Shown here: piece after piece, positions 6,428 to 13,806 of the stretch
Position numbering within the stretch: position 1 is the first letter of the stretch
Layout of the letters: each line of letters opens with the position of its first letter
Notes under the pieces: model-generated
The model's input: the letters and a program-made list of their open reading frames with translations, nothing else
What the model was told of the DNA's origin: nothing
Database searches by the model: none
Made by a program: the position numbers and the translations under genes
Assembly: GCA_052173355.1 (NCBI GenBank)
Contig: JBQMYS010000023.1
Coordinates: 1 to 21,226 of the forward strand
DNA: 21,226 nucleotides
DNA from: JABZIP01 sp052173355
GTDB taxonomy: Bacteria; Bacillota; Clostridia; Peptostreptococcales; Anaerovoracaceae
Reading direction: 5' to 3'

Positions 6428-6628
6428 TTACTTACTCAAAACAGCTTTTATTCTCTTATGGTCGGCAGATGTCAATATCGTTGCCTTTCTCAAACCTCTT
6501 TTTCTCTTAGCTGTTTTCTTTGTAAGGATGTGGCTCTTATAAGCCTTATTTCTCTTTATTTTCCCACTTCCTGTAAGCTTGAATCTTTTACTAGCTCCTC
6601 TATGGGATTTCATCTTGTTTTTAGCCAT
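6428..6628 (-). CDS. rpmI: 50S ribosomal protein L35
   Basis: L35 is a small basic large-subunit protein. The 66-residue product has normal length and the family pattern KMKSHRGASKRFKLTGSGKI, then RNKAYKSHILTKKTAKRKRGLRK. The ATG is preceded by AGGAGG at good spacing. It lies between infC and rplT, the conserved order, and is controlled by the leader upstream of infC. Confidence 0.98.
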   Translation of the reverse strand: MAKNKMKSHRGASKRFKLTGSGKIKRNKAYKSHILTKKTAKRKRGLRKATILTSADHKRIKAVLSK

Positions 6629-6655
6629 ATATTTTTCCTCCTATGTATTTTACAC

Positions 6656-7171
6656 TTACTTTTCCGTCTTTGGTGTAATGGTCATAATAAGCGACCTGCC
6701 CTCAAAACTTGGAGCTTTGTCTATAATTCCAAATTCTGATACGGCATCTGCAAATGTTTTCATTACCTCTCTGCCTTTAGCAACATAGTCTTTTTCTCTG
6801 CCCTTAAAGCGCAAACTTACCTTTAGCCTATCTCCGTCCTTTAAAAACTTTGATGCTGTTTTTACCTTAACATTTATGTCGTGTGCTTCGATAAAAGTGC
6901 TCAGTCTTATTTCCTTTACAGCAGTTATCTTTTGCTTCTTTTTAGCTTCTTTTTCCCTTTTTTGAATTTCATAACGATATTTTCCATAATCGAGAATTTT
7001 ACAAACCGGCGGTTTAGCATTAGGAGCTATATTTACCAAATCCAGCTTCCTTTCAGTTGCCAAATCCAACGCTTCCTGCAAACTCATTATACCTAGTTGT
7101 TCACCATCATTACCGATCACTCTTAACTCCTGATCTTGGATTTCTTCATTTATAAGATGTTCTTTGCTAAT
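6656..7171 (-). CDS. infC: Translation initiation factor IF-3, probable ATT start
   Basis: IF-3 keeps ribosomal subunits apart and checks the start codon. The sequence has the N-terminal domain (INEEIQDQELRVIGNDGEQLG), the linker with KPPVCKILDYGKYRYE, and the C-terminal domain ending KGREVMKTFAD. I place the start at the ATT at 7169-7171, giving 171 residues. GGGAGG lies nine bases upstream of it, and the product begins SKEHLINEE, as in other Firmicutes. An in-frame TTG at 7190-7192 exists, but the ribosome binding site lies downstream of it. A non-standard start is typical of infC because IF-3 discriminates against such codons and so limits its own synthesis. The L20-type leader adds a second layer of control. 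Confidence 0.95.
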   Translation of the reverse strand: MSKEHLINEEIQDQELRVIGNDGEQLGIMSLQEALDLATERKLDLVNIAPNAKPPVCKILDYGKYRYEIQKREKEAKKKQKITAVKEIRLSTFIEAHDINVKVKTASKFLKDGDRLKVSLRFKGREKDYVAKGREVMKTFADAVSEFGIIDKAPSFEGRSLIMTITPKTEK

Positions 7172-7179
7172 ATCCTTGC

Positions 7180-7304
7180 ACCTCCCAAGCAATAAAAAAC
7201 GGATACAAAAAGTATCCGCGCATTAACAAATGTTAAAAAATATCAACCCGGTCAGCAAAGCCGAAAAGGTGAGAAGCGGAATACTTCTTCTTGACTACCT
7301 TTAC
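7180..7304 (-). promoter_or_regulatory. L20-type ribosomal protein leader with terminator
   Basis: The leader RNA begins just after the promoter and contains CTTCTCACC and GACCGGGTTGATA, segments I recognise from Firmicutes infC leaders. It ends in a terminator: CGGATAC (7200-7206) with GTATCCG (7212-7218) and a U run. The 11-base AAGTATTCCGC (7276-7286, minus strand) can pair with GCGGATACTT, the 5' arm of the terminator (7210-7219), with one bulge. That would form a competing antiterminator. Binding of L20 or another product would choose between the folds. The structure was drawn by hand. Confidence 0.75.
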
Positions 7305-7305
7305 A

Positions 7306-7334
7306 ATTATATCCACCTATTTAACATATGTCAA
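7306..7334 (-). promoter_or_regulatory. Promoter of infC-rpmI-rplT
   Basis: Consensus TTGACA (7329-7334) and TATAAT (7306-7311), 17 bp apart on the minus strand, are placed directly before the leader and shortly after the rlmN stop codon. Confidence 0.88.
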
Positions 7335-7356
7335 GCATTTTTTTTGTTTTTTATGC

Positions 7357-8400
7357 TTATCCTTTATAATCTGCATTTATCGCACGAAGCTGACCGCAAG
7401 CACCATTTATATCTTCTCCCAGTTTTCTCCTGAGAGTTGCCCTTACACCCAGAGAATTCAAATATTCGGTATTCTTTTTTGCAGTTTTATCTCCGGCAGG
7501 CAAAAATTTAAGTTCTTCCACCCGATTTAAGTCTATGAAATTAACATGGCAGGCAAAGCCTTTCAATAATTTTGCCAAATTTTCAATATCGCTTTTATTA
7601 TCATTCACACCGCTAATCAACGCGTACTCAAATGTCACTCTCCTCTTTGTGATTTCAAAATATTCCTTGCAACTTTCTATCAATTTTTCTATATTATACT
7701 TTCGATTTACAGGCATTATCGCACTGCGTTTTTCATTTTGTGTCTGATGCAGAGAAATAGCCAGATTTACCTGCGGGAAATCATTTGCAAAAGCCTTTAT
7801 TTTAGGTATTATTCCACACGTAGATACTGTGATATTCCTCATACTGATACCAAGCCCGTCTGCACTGTTTACAAGATTCAAAAACTTAGATAAATTTGCA
7901 TAATTGTCAAACGCTTCTCCTGTTCCCATTACAACAATGTGTGAAATTTTTTCGTCACTATCCTTTTGCACAGAAATTATCTGATTTATAAATTCACCGG
8001 CAGTTAAATTTCGCACCAATCCGCCAATTCCCGATGCACAAAACTTACAACCCATGCGACAACCCACCTGTGATGATATACAAATCGAATTTCCGTATTT
8101 ATACCGCATAAATACCGCTTCAACGGCATTGCCGTCTTTAAGTTCAAACAAATACTTAGCGGTTTTATCCAATTCCGATACCTGCTTTTTCAATATTCTA
8201 AGATTTCCTATAAAGGCAATTTTTTTTAATTTTTCTTTAAGCGCTTTTGGTAAATTCCGCATATCATCAAAATTATCTACGCCCTTATACATCCATTCAT
8301 ATATCTGCTTTGCACGAAAAGTGGGCTCGCCAATTTCATTGACAAGCCCTTTCATTTCCTCTAACGACAAATCGTACAAATATATCTTTTCAGGTTCCAA
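7357..8400 (-). CDS. rlmN: Dual-specificity rRNA/tRNA adenine-C2 methyltransferase RlmN
   Basis: RlmN is a radical SAM enzyme that methylates C2 of A2503 in 23S rRNA and A37 in some tRNAs. The 347-residue product has the cluster motif CRMGCKFC (Cys114, 118, 121), Cys107 and Cys335 at the positions of the two extra catalytic cysteines (the latter in ACGQLR), and MGTGEAFDNY, a variant of the usual MGMGEP segment. The start is a TTG at 8398-8400, two bases after the ileS stop codon, with AAAGGG upstream. Close spacing implies co-transcription with ileS and control by the T-box. No clear terminator follows before the infC promoter. Confidence 0.95.
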   Translation of the reverse strand: MEPEKIYLYDLSLEEMKGLVNEIGEPTFRAKQIYEWMYKGVDNFDDMRNLPKALKEKLKKIAFIGNLRILKKQVSELDKTAKYLFELKDGNAVEAVFMRYKYGNSICISSQVGCRMGCKFCASGIGGLVRNLTAGEFINQIISVQKDSDEKISHIVVMGTGEAFDNYANLSKFLNLVNSADGLGISMRNITVSTCGIIPKIKAFANDFPQVNLAISLHQTQNEKRSAIMPVNRKYNIEKLIESCKEYFEITKRRVTFEYALISGVNDNKSDIENLAKLLKGFACHVNFIDLNRVEELKFLPAGDKTAKKNTEYLNSLGVRATLRRKLGEDINGACGQLRAINADYKG

Positions 8401-8402
8401 AA

Positions 8403-11400
8403 TTATACCCTTTCTACACCTATATTTGCCTTTTCCCCATTCACATCGAATTCTTCACCGCGTGTATCTTCTACAATTTCCACTCCAAGTGTTTCACTCA
8501 ATATGTATTCTTTGTGCTTATTTACCGCCAAAAGCACCTTCTGTGAAGAAGAAAGATAAATCTTTATATTATCCATCATCTCAAATCCGCTCTGCTTTCT
8601 AAGCTGCTGCACCTTTGAAATCACTTCTCTTGCAAAACCTTCTTCGACGAGTTCTTGCGTCAAATTAGTATCCAATATAGTAAATACTTTGTTTTCCATA
8701 GCAACTGCAAATCCGTCTTTTGCGCTTATGTTTACATCGACCATTTCGGCTGTTACTGCAACTTCCGTTCCGGCAAGATTGATTTTTACTTCTTTTTCAT
8801 CCTCAAGCTTCGCAATAAATTCTGACGGCACTACAGATGAAAGTGCTTTTGCAAACTCTTTTATATCTTTACCCAACTTAGGACCGGCTTCCTTGAAATT
8901 CGGCTTTAAAGAAAATGTTAAAAATTCATCCAGTTTTGTTTCAAATACAACATCCTTTACATTCAATTCTTCTTTTATAAGGTCCAGCAAATCTCCTATC
9001 GTGGCTTCATACTTACCGTCGAGTTTAATCGCACGAAGCGGCTGTCTCACCTTGATTCTTTCTTTTTCACGTATTCCGCGACCCAATGTGACAATTTGTC
9101 TTACCAAATCCATTTTTTCAGTAACTGCATCATCAATGAAGTTTTCATTAGCTTTCGGTATGAATGCCAAATGTACGGATTCTTCGCCTGTCAAATTTGT
9201 ATAAATTTCATCTGAAATAAAAGGAGCAAACGGCGCTATAAGCTTAGAAATTCCTACAAGCACTTCATATGTCGTAGCATACACACTCTGTTTATCCTGT
9301 GTCAGTTCCTTGCCCCAAAAACGTCTTCTTGCCCTTCTTATATACCAGTTTGATAAATCATCTGTAACAAATTCCTGAATTTTTCTAACCGTTTTCATGT
9401 GGTCATAAACATCCATATCGGCTGTCGCTTCGATTATCAACTTGTTATACTTCGAAAGTACCCATCTGTCAAGTTCCGGTCTTTGTTCATAGGCAATATC
9501 AAAGTTCTTAGGGTCTATACCATCCTGATTTGAATAAAGTACAAAGAAATTATAAACATTTTTAAGTGTGTCGAAAAATTTGCCGACAACTTCTTTCAAT
9601 CCGTCCTCATCAAATTTTGTAGGTGCCCAAGCAGGTGAAACGGCTAACAAATACCATCTGGTCGCATCCGCACCGTATTTATCAAAAAGTTCAAAAGGAT
9701 CAACTGTATTTCCTTTTGATTTGCTCATTTTTTTTCCATGTTTATCCAGTATCAAGTCGTTTACGAGTACATTTTTGTAAGGTGCTTTTCCCTTAATAAA
9801 TGTTGAAATTGCAAGTAATGAGTAAAACCAGCCTCTTGTTTGGTCAATTCCTTCACATATAAAGTCCGACGGGAACAATTCTTCATCAAATTTTTCTTTA
9901 TTTTCAAACGGATAATGGTGTTGCGCAAATGGCATTGAGCCCGAATCAAACCAACAATCCATTACTTCCGGAATACGATTCATACTTTTACCGCAATGTG
10001 GGCAACATATATGCACATCATCTACATACGGTCTATGAAGCTCTATGCTTTCATCTATGTCTTCCACCGCTTTTTCTACCAATTCCGCACGACTGCCTAT
10101 ACACTCTATATGTCCGCAATCATCACATCTCCAAATAGGAATTGGTGTTCCCCAATACCTGTTTCTGGAAATTGCCCAGTCATTTACATTCTCCAGCCAG
10201 TTTCCAAAACGTTTCGTACCTACAAAATCGGGATACCAGTTTACTGTATTGTTGTTTGCAACCAACTGATCCTTGAGTTTTGTCATTTCAATATACCAGC
10301 TAGGCTTAGCATAGTAGATAAGGGGTGTAGAGCACCTCCAACAATGCGGATAGTTGTGCTCCATCTTTTCTTTAGCAAATATCTTATCCTCTTTCGCAAG
10401 ATATTTTATTATATCAACTGCAAGTTCGTCTTCCATTACGAATCTGCCCGCCCACTGTGTTGCTTCATAATTTCCCTGCTCATCAACAGGATTCAATACA
10501 GGCAAATCATACCTCTTTCCGGTATTGTAGTCATCTTCACCGAATGCCGGAGCAGTATGAACAATCCCTGTACCGTCCTCAACTGTTACATAATCTGCGC
10601 AGGTTACAAAAAACGCTTTTTTATCAGGTGTAATAAAAGGCATAAGCTGCTCGTATTGCATATATTCCATGTCTTTTCCGAGCATATTTTCTAAAATTTC
10701 GTATTCCAATCCTGAAAGCACCTTATCTGCGAGCGCTTTACCTACATAAAATACTTTTCCGAATTCATCGGAATTTTCAGTTGTAATCTTTACCTTGATA
10801 TATTCAATATCCGGTCCGACTGTAAGTGCAACATTTGCCGCCAAAGTCCAAGGGGTTGTGGTCCATGCGAGGAAATAAGCATCTTCATCCTTTTTCTTGA
10901 ATTTTGCTGTAATAGTTTGAGTTTTTACTTCCTTATAACCTTGTGCCACTTCATGAGATGCAAGTCCCGTTCCGCAACGCGGGCAATACGGTAAAATTTT
11001 ATGACCTTCATATATCATTCCAGCCTTGAAAAATTCTTTTAATATCCACCAGCCTGTTTCTATGAAATCGTTATCAAGAGTGATATAAGGATTTTCAAGG
11101 TCTATGATATAACCCATCCTCTTTGTCATATCACGCCACATTCCCTCGTATGTAAACACCGATTCCCTACATTTTTCGTTGAATTCTTTAATTCCATATT
11201 TTTCTATATCTTGCTTTCCGGACATATTCAGCTGCTTTTCAACTTCTATTTCTACCGGAAGTCCATGTGTATCCCATCCTGCTTTTCTTCTTACAGCATA
11301 CCCTCTCATGGTTTTATAACGACACACAGAATCTTTCAAAGTTCTTGCAATTACGTGATGTATGCCGGGCTTTCCGTTAGCAGTCGGCGGTCCTTCATAA

Positions 11401-11525
11401 AATACAAATGACGGCATTTCAGCTCTAGTAGTAACACATTTTTCAAGTAAATTTTCCTTTTCCCATAAATCGGCTTGTTCTCTTTGAAGCTCGGCTACGG
11501 GTTTTTTCGACAATTCTTTAAACAT
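8403..11525 (-). CDS. ileS: Isoleucyl-tRNA synthetase, type 2-like, with GXHH signature
   Basis: This 1040-residue class I synthetase charges tRNA-Ile. Domains in order are the catalytic Rossmann core, the editing CP1 insertion (WTTTPWTLAANVAL near residue 225), the KMSKS loop (GKKMSKSKGN near 598), the anticodon-binding helical domain and a long C-terminal extension. The length and C-terminus fit the eukaryote-like type 2 group (IleRS2) rather than the shorter type 1. Where other enzymes have HxGH after EGPPTANG, this one has Gly54-Ile55-His56-His57 (11355-11366): the first and third residues are exchanged. The ATG follows GGAGGTTAGA. Expression is under an Ile T-box, and rlmN is the second gene of the unit. 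Confidence 0.97.
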   Translation of the reverse strand: MFKELSKKPVAELQREQADLWEKENLLEKCVTTRAEMPSFVFYEGPPTANGKPGIHHVIARTLKDSVCRYKTMRGYAVRRKAGWDTHGLPVEIEVEKQLNMSGKQDIEKYGIKEFNEKCRESVFTYEGMWRDMTKRMGYIIDLENPYITLDNDFIETGWWILKEFFKAGMIYEGHKILPYCPRCGTGLASHEVAQGYKEVKTQTITAKFKKKDEDAYFLAWTTTPWTLAANVALTVGPDIEYIKVKITTENSDEFGKVFYVGKALADKVLSGLEYEILENMLGKDMEYMQYEQLMPFITPDKKAFFVTCADYVTVEDGTGIVHTAPAFGEDDYNTGKRYDLPVLNPVDEQGNYEATQWAGRFVMEDELAVDIIKYLAKEDKIFAKEKMEHNYPHCWRCSTPLIYYAKPSWYIEMTKLKDQLVANNNTVNWYPDFVGTKRFGNWLENVNDWAISRNRYWGTPIPIWRCDDCGHIECIGSRAELVEKAVEDIDESIELHRPYVDDVHICCPHCGKSMNRIPEVMDCWFDSGSMPFAQHHYPFENKEKFDEELFPSDFICEGIDQTRGWFYSLLAISTFIKGKAPYKNVLVNDLILDKHGKKMSKSKGNTVDPFELFDKYGADATRWYLLAVSPAWAPTKFDEDGLKEVVGKFFDTLKNVYNFFVLYSNQDGIDPKNFDIAYEQRPELDRWVLSKYNKLIIEATADMDVYDHMKTVRKIQEFVTDDLSNWYIRRARRRFWGKELTQDKQSVYATTYEVLVGISKLIAPFAPFISDEIYTNLTGEESVHLAFIPKANENFIDDAVTEKMDLVRQIVTLGRGIREKERIKVRQPLRAIKLDGKYEATIGDLLDLIKEELNVKDVVFETKLDEFLTFSLKPNFKEAGPKLGKDIKEFAKALSSVVPSEFIAKLEDEKEVKINLAGTEVAVTAEMVDVNISAKDGFAVAMENKVFTILDTNLTQELVEEGFAREVISKVQQLRKQSGFEMMDNIKIYLSSSQKVLLAVNKHKEYILSETLGVEIVEDTRGEEFDVNGEKANIGVERV

Positions 11526-11593
11526 TCTAACCTCCTGTTTTTCATTACATCTTAATCTTGCATACCGCGATGCTTATAGGTATTTCAAACATT

Positions 11594-11810
11594 AAAAAAC
11601 CCTAATTCGGTATGCGAATTAGGGACGATTTCAAATGAACCGCGGTACCACCCTAGTTGCAACAAGCGTTGCCTCTCATTTGGTTTTTGTAAGCTCAGGA
11701 GCGATATTCATATCCACTTCACCGATACCATCTCACCATATTGGTATCTCTCTGTAAGGTTATTACGCGGTACTACTGATTCCATCACAGCCTTATTTAA
11801 TTATACAGGA
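11594..11810 (-). promoter_or_regulatory. T-box leader (Ile, AUC specifier) of ileS
   Basis: The minus-strand leader has the T-box sequence AGGGTGGTACCGCG (11641-11654) and, upstream, a stem I region with GAGAGATACCAATATGGTGA and GAATATCGC. The triplet AUC at 11703-11705 sits in specifier position and fits tRNA-Ile. The terminator is CCCTAATTCG (11615-11624) with CGAATTAGGG (11600-11609) and a U6 run. Uncharged tRNA-Ile should stabilise the antiterminator and raise ileS expression. Confidence 0.95.
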
Positions 11811-11811
11811 T

Positions 11812-11840
11812 ATTTTATATCCTCAGCACAATTATGTCAA
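11812..11840 (-). promoter_or_regulatory. Promoter of the T-box-ileS-rlmN unit
   Basis: TTGACA (11835-11840) and TAAAAT (11812-11817) are 17 bp apart on the minus strand, just after the recX stop codon. Confidence 0.8.
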
Positions 11841-11850
11841 GCTTTTTTTG

Positions 11851-12438
11851 TTAATTTTTCCAAGTTTCTGTGTTTATTTTCAAAACATTCTCAACTGCTT
11901 TATATGTAATTTCCATAGAAAAGCCTTTTGCAATCAGTTTTCTTGTAAGCTTTTCTCTAATTCTTTTCTTTTCTTTAAACAAAGCTCCGACGTCATCAAA
12001 ATCGTGCTTTATATTTGAAAGCGCAAAACCTTTTTCGGCAAGCTTTAAAGCTCTATCGAGTTCCGCTTCATCAGCGGCATCTTCTTTTAAATTCTCAAAT
12101 GCCATCTCAATATCGCAATCTCTAATACCCTTCTCTCTCAGTTCCTTTTCAATGCGCCTCTTTCCTTTTAATTTTAATTGTGATGCATGAATATAGCTTT
12201 TAGCATATTCAATATCATCCAAATAACCAAGCTCTAAAAATTCTCTTATTACACCTGCTATGTCTTTTTGCTCATATTTTTTGCTTTCAAGTTTTTTTCC
12301 GAGTTCTCTACAAGAGTGCATCCTGATTCCAAGTATCCTCATAGCTGAGCAATACACCTTTTCGTATTCTTCGGATGTTTCAACCAATTCCAATTTCGAA
12401 AATTCCCTCCACTTTTCGCTTTTTTGCAATACAAACAT
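11851..12438 (-). CDS. recX: RecX-family regulator
   Basis: RecX proteins bind RecA filaments and limit recombinase activity. This product of up to 195 residues has the three-helix repeats of the family: RMHSCRELGKKLESKKY, then VIREFLELGYLDDIEYAKSYI, KGKRRIEKELREKGI and KRIREKLTRKLIAKGF. recA is not in the window. The start is uncertain: the ATG at 12438 has no ribosome binding site and overlaps the preceding gene by 59 bp. A TTG at 12394-12396 has GGAGGG 11 bases upstream, leaves a 17-bp overlap and keeps all conserved residues. It is the last gene of the unit with the YerC-like regulator and the phosphopantetheinyl transferase. Confidence 0.88.
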   Translation of the reverse strand: MFVLQKSEKWREFSKLELVETSEEYEKVYCSAMRILGIRMHSCRELGKKLESKKYEQKDIAGVIREFLELGYLDDIEYAKSYIHASQLKLKGKRRIEKELREKGIRDCDIEMAFENLKEDAADEAELDRALKLAEKGFALSNIKHDFDDVGALFKEKKRIREKLTRKLIAKGFSMEITYKAVENVLKINTETWKN

Positions 12439-12994
12439 TTAATGCAAAATCATCTTGCAAAATTTTATTTGCGAGTAATTTTATAATACTGCTAAGTTCA
12501 TCCGGCTTTACAAGTATACCCTTTGATTCGCTTTCAAATTCATATATAAACCCGATTTTTTCATCTTCTGCTTTTACCGTATTTATGTTCCCTATTCCAT
12601 TCTTAAATATCCCTGTTTCCATAAATTTGCCAATCGCTTCTTTTTTCGACCATATTTCAAAAAAAATTTTATTTTTTTCTTTTTCATCCGCAAATAACAA
12701 AAAAGATTTTTCCTCATCAGAAAAAAACCTTTTCGCCACATCATTTATTTTCATTTCTTGGAAAAACTGAAAATCCATGCCGATTTTCACATCTGAGAAT
12801 ACACATATCCAAACATTTCTTGAATGGCTTATAGAAAACTCTAAATCGGAACATCTCAAACAAGGCTTGCCGCTTTTTTTTCTAAAAATGTCTTCTTTTT
12901 TAACGGCAATCCCTTCCATAATCAAAGCTTTACAAAGCAAATCTTCACTCACAGTTTTTTCACCTGTGAAATTCAACGAATAATAAAATCTCAA
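12380..12994 (-). CDS. 4'-phosphopantetheinyl transferase, Sfp-like
   Basis: This 204-residue enzyme should transfer the phosphopantetheine arm of coenzyme A to carrier proteins. Motifs: SGKPCL (residues 41-46), FSISHS (53-58) followed by VWICVFS, IGMDFQ (71-76), FFSDEEK (90-96) and FEIWSKKEAIGK (112-123). Asp74 and Glu119 match metal ligands of the family. The usual second acidic residue of the GIDxE motif is Gln76. The start is a TTG whose bases overlap the TGA of the upstream gene (TTGA), with GAGGGAAA upstream, indicating coupling. It could serve a fatty-acid acyl carrier protein or a secondary-metabolite carrier; no carrier or synthase gene is nearby. Confidence 0.88.
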   Translation of the reverse strand: MRFYYSLNFTGEKTVSEDLLCKALIMEGIAVKKEDIFRKKSGKPCLRCSDLEFSISHSRNVWICVFSDVKIGMDFQFFQEMKINDVAKRFFSDEEKSFLLFADEKEKNKIFFEIWSKKEAIGKFMETGIFKNGIGNINTVKAEDEKIGFIYEFESESKGILVKPDELSSIIKLLANKILQDDFALNVCIAKKRKVEGIFEIGIG

Positions 12995-13296
12995 TTTCCC
13001 TCTTTTTCAGCAAGTTTCTCCAGTACTATCTTATAGCCGTCCGAACCGTATGTCAAACACTTATTTATACGACTAATCGTAGCTGTACTTGCTTTCGTGA
13101 TTTCTTCTATTTCGCTATACGTCTTTTTTTTCGCTAAAAGTTTAGCAACCTCAAGCCGTTGTGCCATTGCATTCAGTTCATTTATAGTGCACGCATCTTC
13201 GAAAAACCTGTAACATTCTTCTACGGTTTCAAGACTCAAAATCGCCTCGAATAAACAATCTATTTCTTCTTTTTTAAATCTTGACTCGTAAGCCAT
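12991..13296 (-). CDS. YerC/YecD-family TrpR-like DNA-binding protein
   Basis: The 101-residue product matches the small TrpR-like family found in Firmicutes: FKKEEIDCLFEAILSLET, YRFFEDACTINELNAMAQRLEVAKLL, then a helix-turn-helix (TYSEIEEITKASTATISRINKCL) and YGSDGYK. By family it should be a cytoplasmic DNA-binding regulator, with target and ligand unknown. It is the first gene of the operon with the phosphopantetheinyl transferase and recX, overlapping the former by four bases. A consensus-like promoter precedes it, with a short palindrome in the spacer that might allow self-regulation. Confidence 0.9.
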   Translation of the reverse strand: MAYESRFKKEEIDCLFEAILSLETVEECYRFFEDACTINELNAMAQRLEVAKLLAKKKTYSEIEEITKASTATISRINKCLTYGSDGYKIVLEKLAEKEGN

Positions 13297-13397
13297 TTCC
13301 CCGATTTCCTTTCACATATCCGATTTGATACACCCTACACTCAGCATTTATATTATCTTTTTCATATAACCGAATCATATCTTTTAGCTACATTTAC

Positions 13398-13427
13398 ATT
13401 GTAGCACTTTACTACATTATAAGTCAA
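13398..13427 (-). promoter_or_regulatory. Promoter of the yerC-like operon with a spacer palindrome
   Basis: TTGACT (13422-13427) and TACAAT (13398-13403) are 18 bp apart on the minus strand. TGTAG-N7-CTACA (13400-13416) is an inverted repeat covering most of the spacer and part of the -10 box, a position suited to a repressor. The arms are only 5 bp. Confidence 0.6.
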
Positions 13428-13435
13428 TAGCGCCT

Positions 13436-13804
13436 TTACAGCATATTTATCAAAATAACTATCTTCTTAATAAACACACCGTTACTCGGTTTCTTATCTG
13501 ATGCAATAAAATTGGATTGAAAAAAATCTTTTAATCCGCATTTCCAAGCTCTAAAAATTGCTTCTCGTATATTCTTTTCAATGCAAGCCGGAGTTGTTTC
13601 AAACATTTCAGCAATTTTAGGATATAACAATTTTGTTATAGATTCCATGTAGATTTCATTCTCAAGACAAAGTTTGATTGCTGCAAACAAAAATTTACCA
13701 CCTCTTAATTCCATAGGTACCGTAGATAATCTTAAAAACTGATATATTCGCAATTCCATTCTTTGTTCATAACTAAGAATGGAATTTTTGCCTACTTCAC
13801 ACAT
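13436..13804 (-). CDS. Stand-alone Spo0A C-terminal-like DNA-binding protein
   Basis: The 122-residue product aligns by eye over nearly its whole length with the DNA-binding domain of Spo0A, the sporulation master regulator. Shared landmarks are VPxxLRGGKFLFAAI (Spo0A: VPAHIKGYxYLREAI), ESITKLLYPKIAEMFETT (residues 54-71), the recognition-helix region with IEKNIREAIFRAW (75-87), and KPSNGVFI near the end (Spo0A: KPTNSEFI). There is no receiver domain and no phosphorylation site. In the recognition helix some basic residues differ (ACIEKNIRE against SRVERAIRH), so the target site may not be the classical 0A box. The ATG lies two bases after the comEA stop codon and lacks a good ribosome binding site, implying translational coupling to comEA. 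Confidence 0.8.
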   Translation of the reverse strand: MCEVGKNSILSYEQRMELRIYQFLRLSTVPMELRGGKFLFAAIKLCLENEIYMESITKLLYPKIAEMFETTPACIEKNIREAIFRAWKCGLKDFFQSNFIASDKKPSNGVFIKKIVILINML

Positions 13805-13806
13805 AG

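Noticed and set aside
5873..6739. Long open frame on the plus strand (288 codons)
   Set aside because: It runs antisense to rplT, rpmI and the trigger-factor-like gene, is rich in Phe, Ser, Leu and Cys as expected for a shadow of Lys-rich genes, and has no ribosome binding site.
9569..9575. TGTCGAA sequences matching the classical Spo0A box (also near 11505, 16231 and 17136)
   Set aside because: All lie inside coding regions of ileS or the radical SAM gene, away from promoters, at about the frequency expected by chance.
9996..10694. Plus-strand frames inside ileS, up to 232 codons
   Set aside because: They are antisense to a conserved synthetase gene and have no similarity or start signals.
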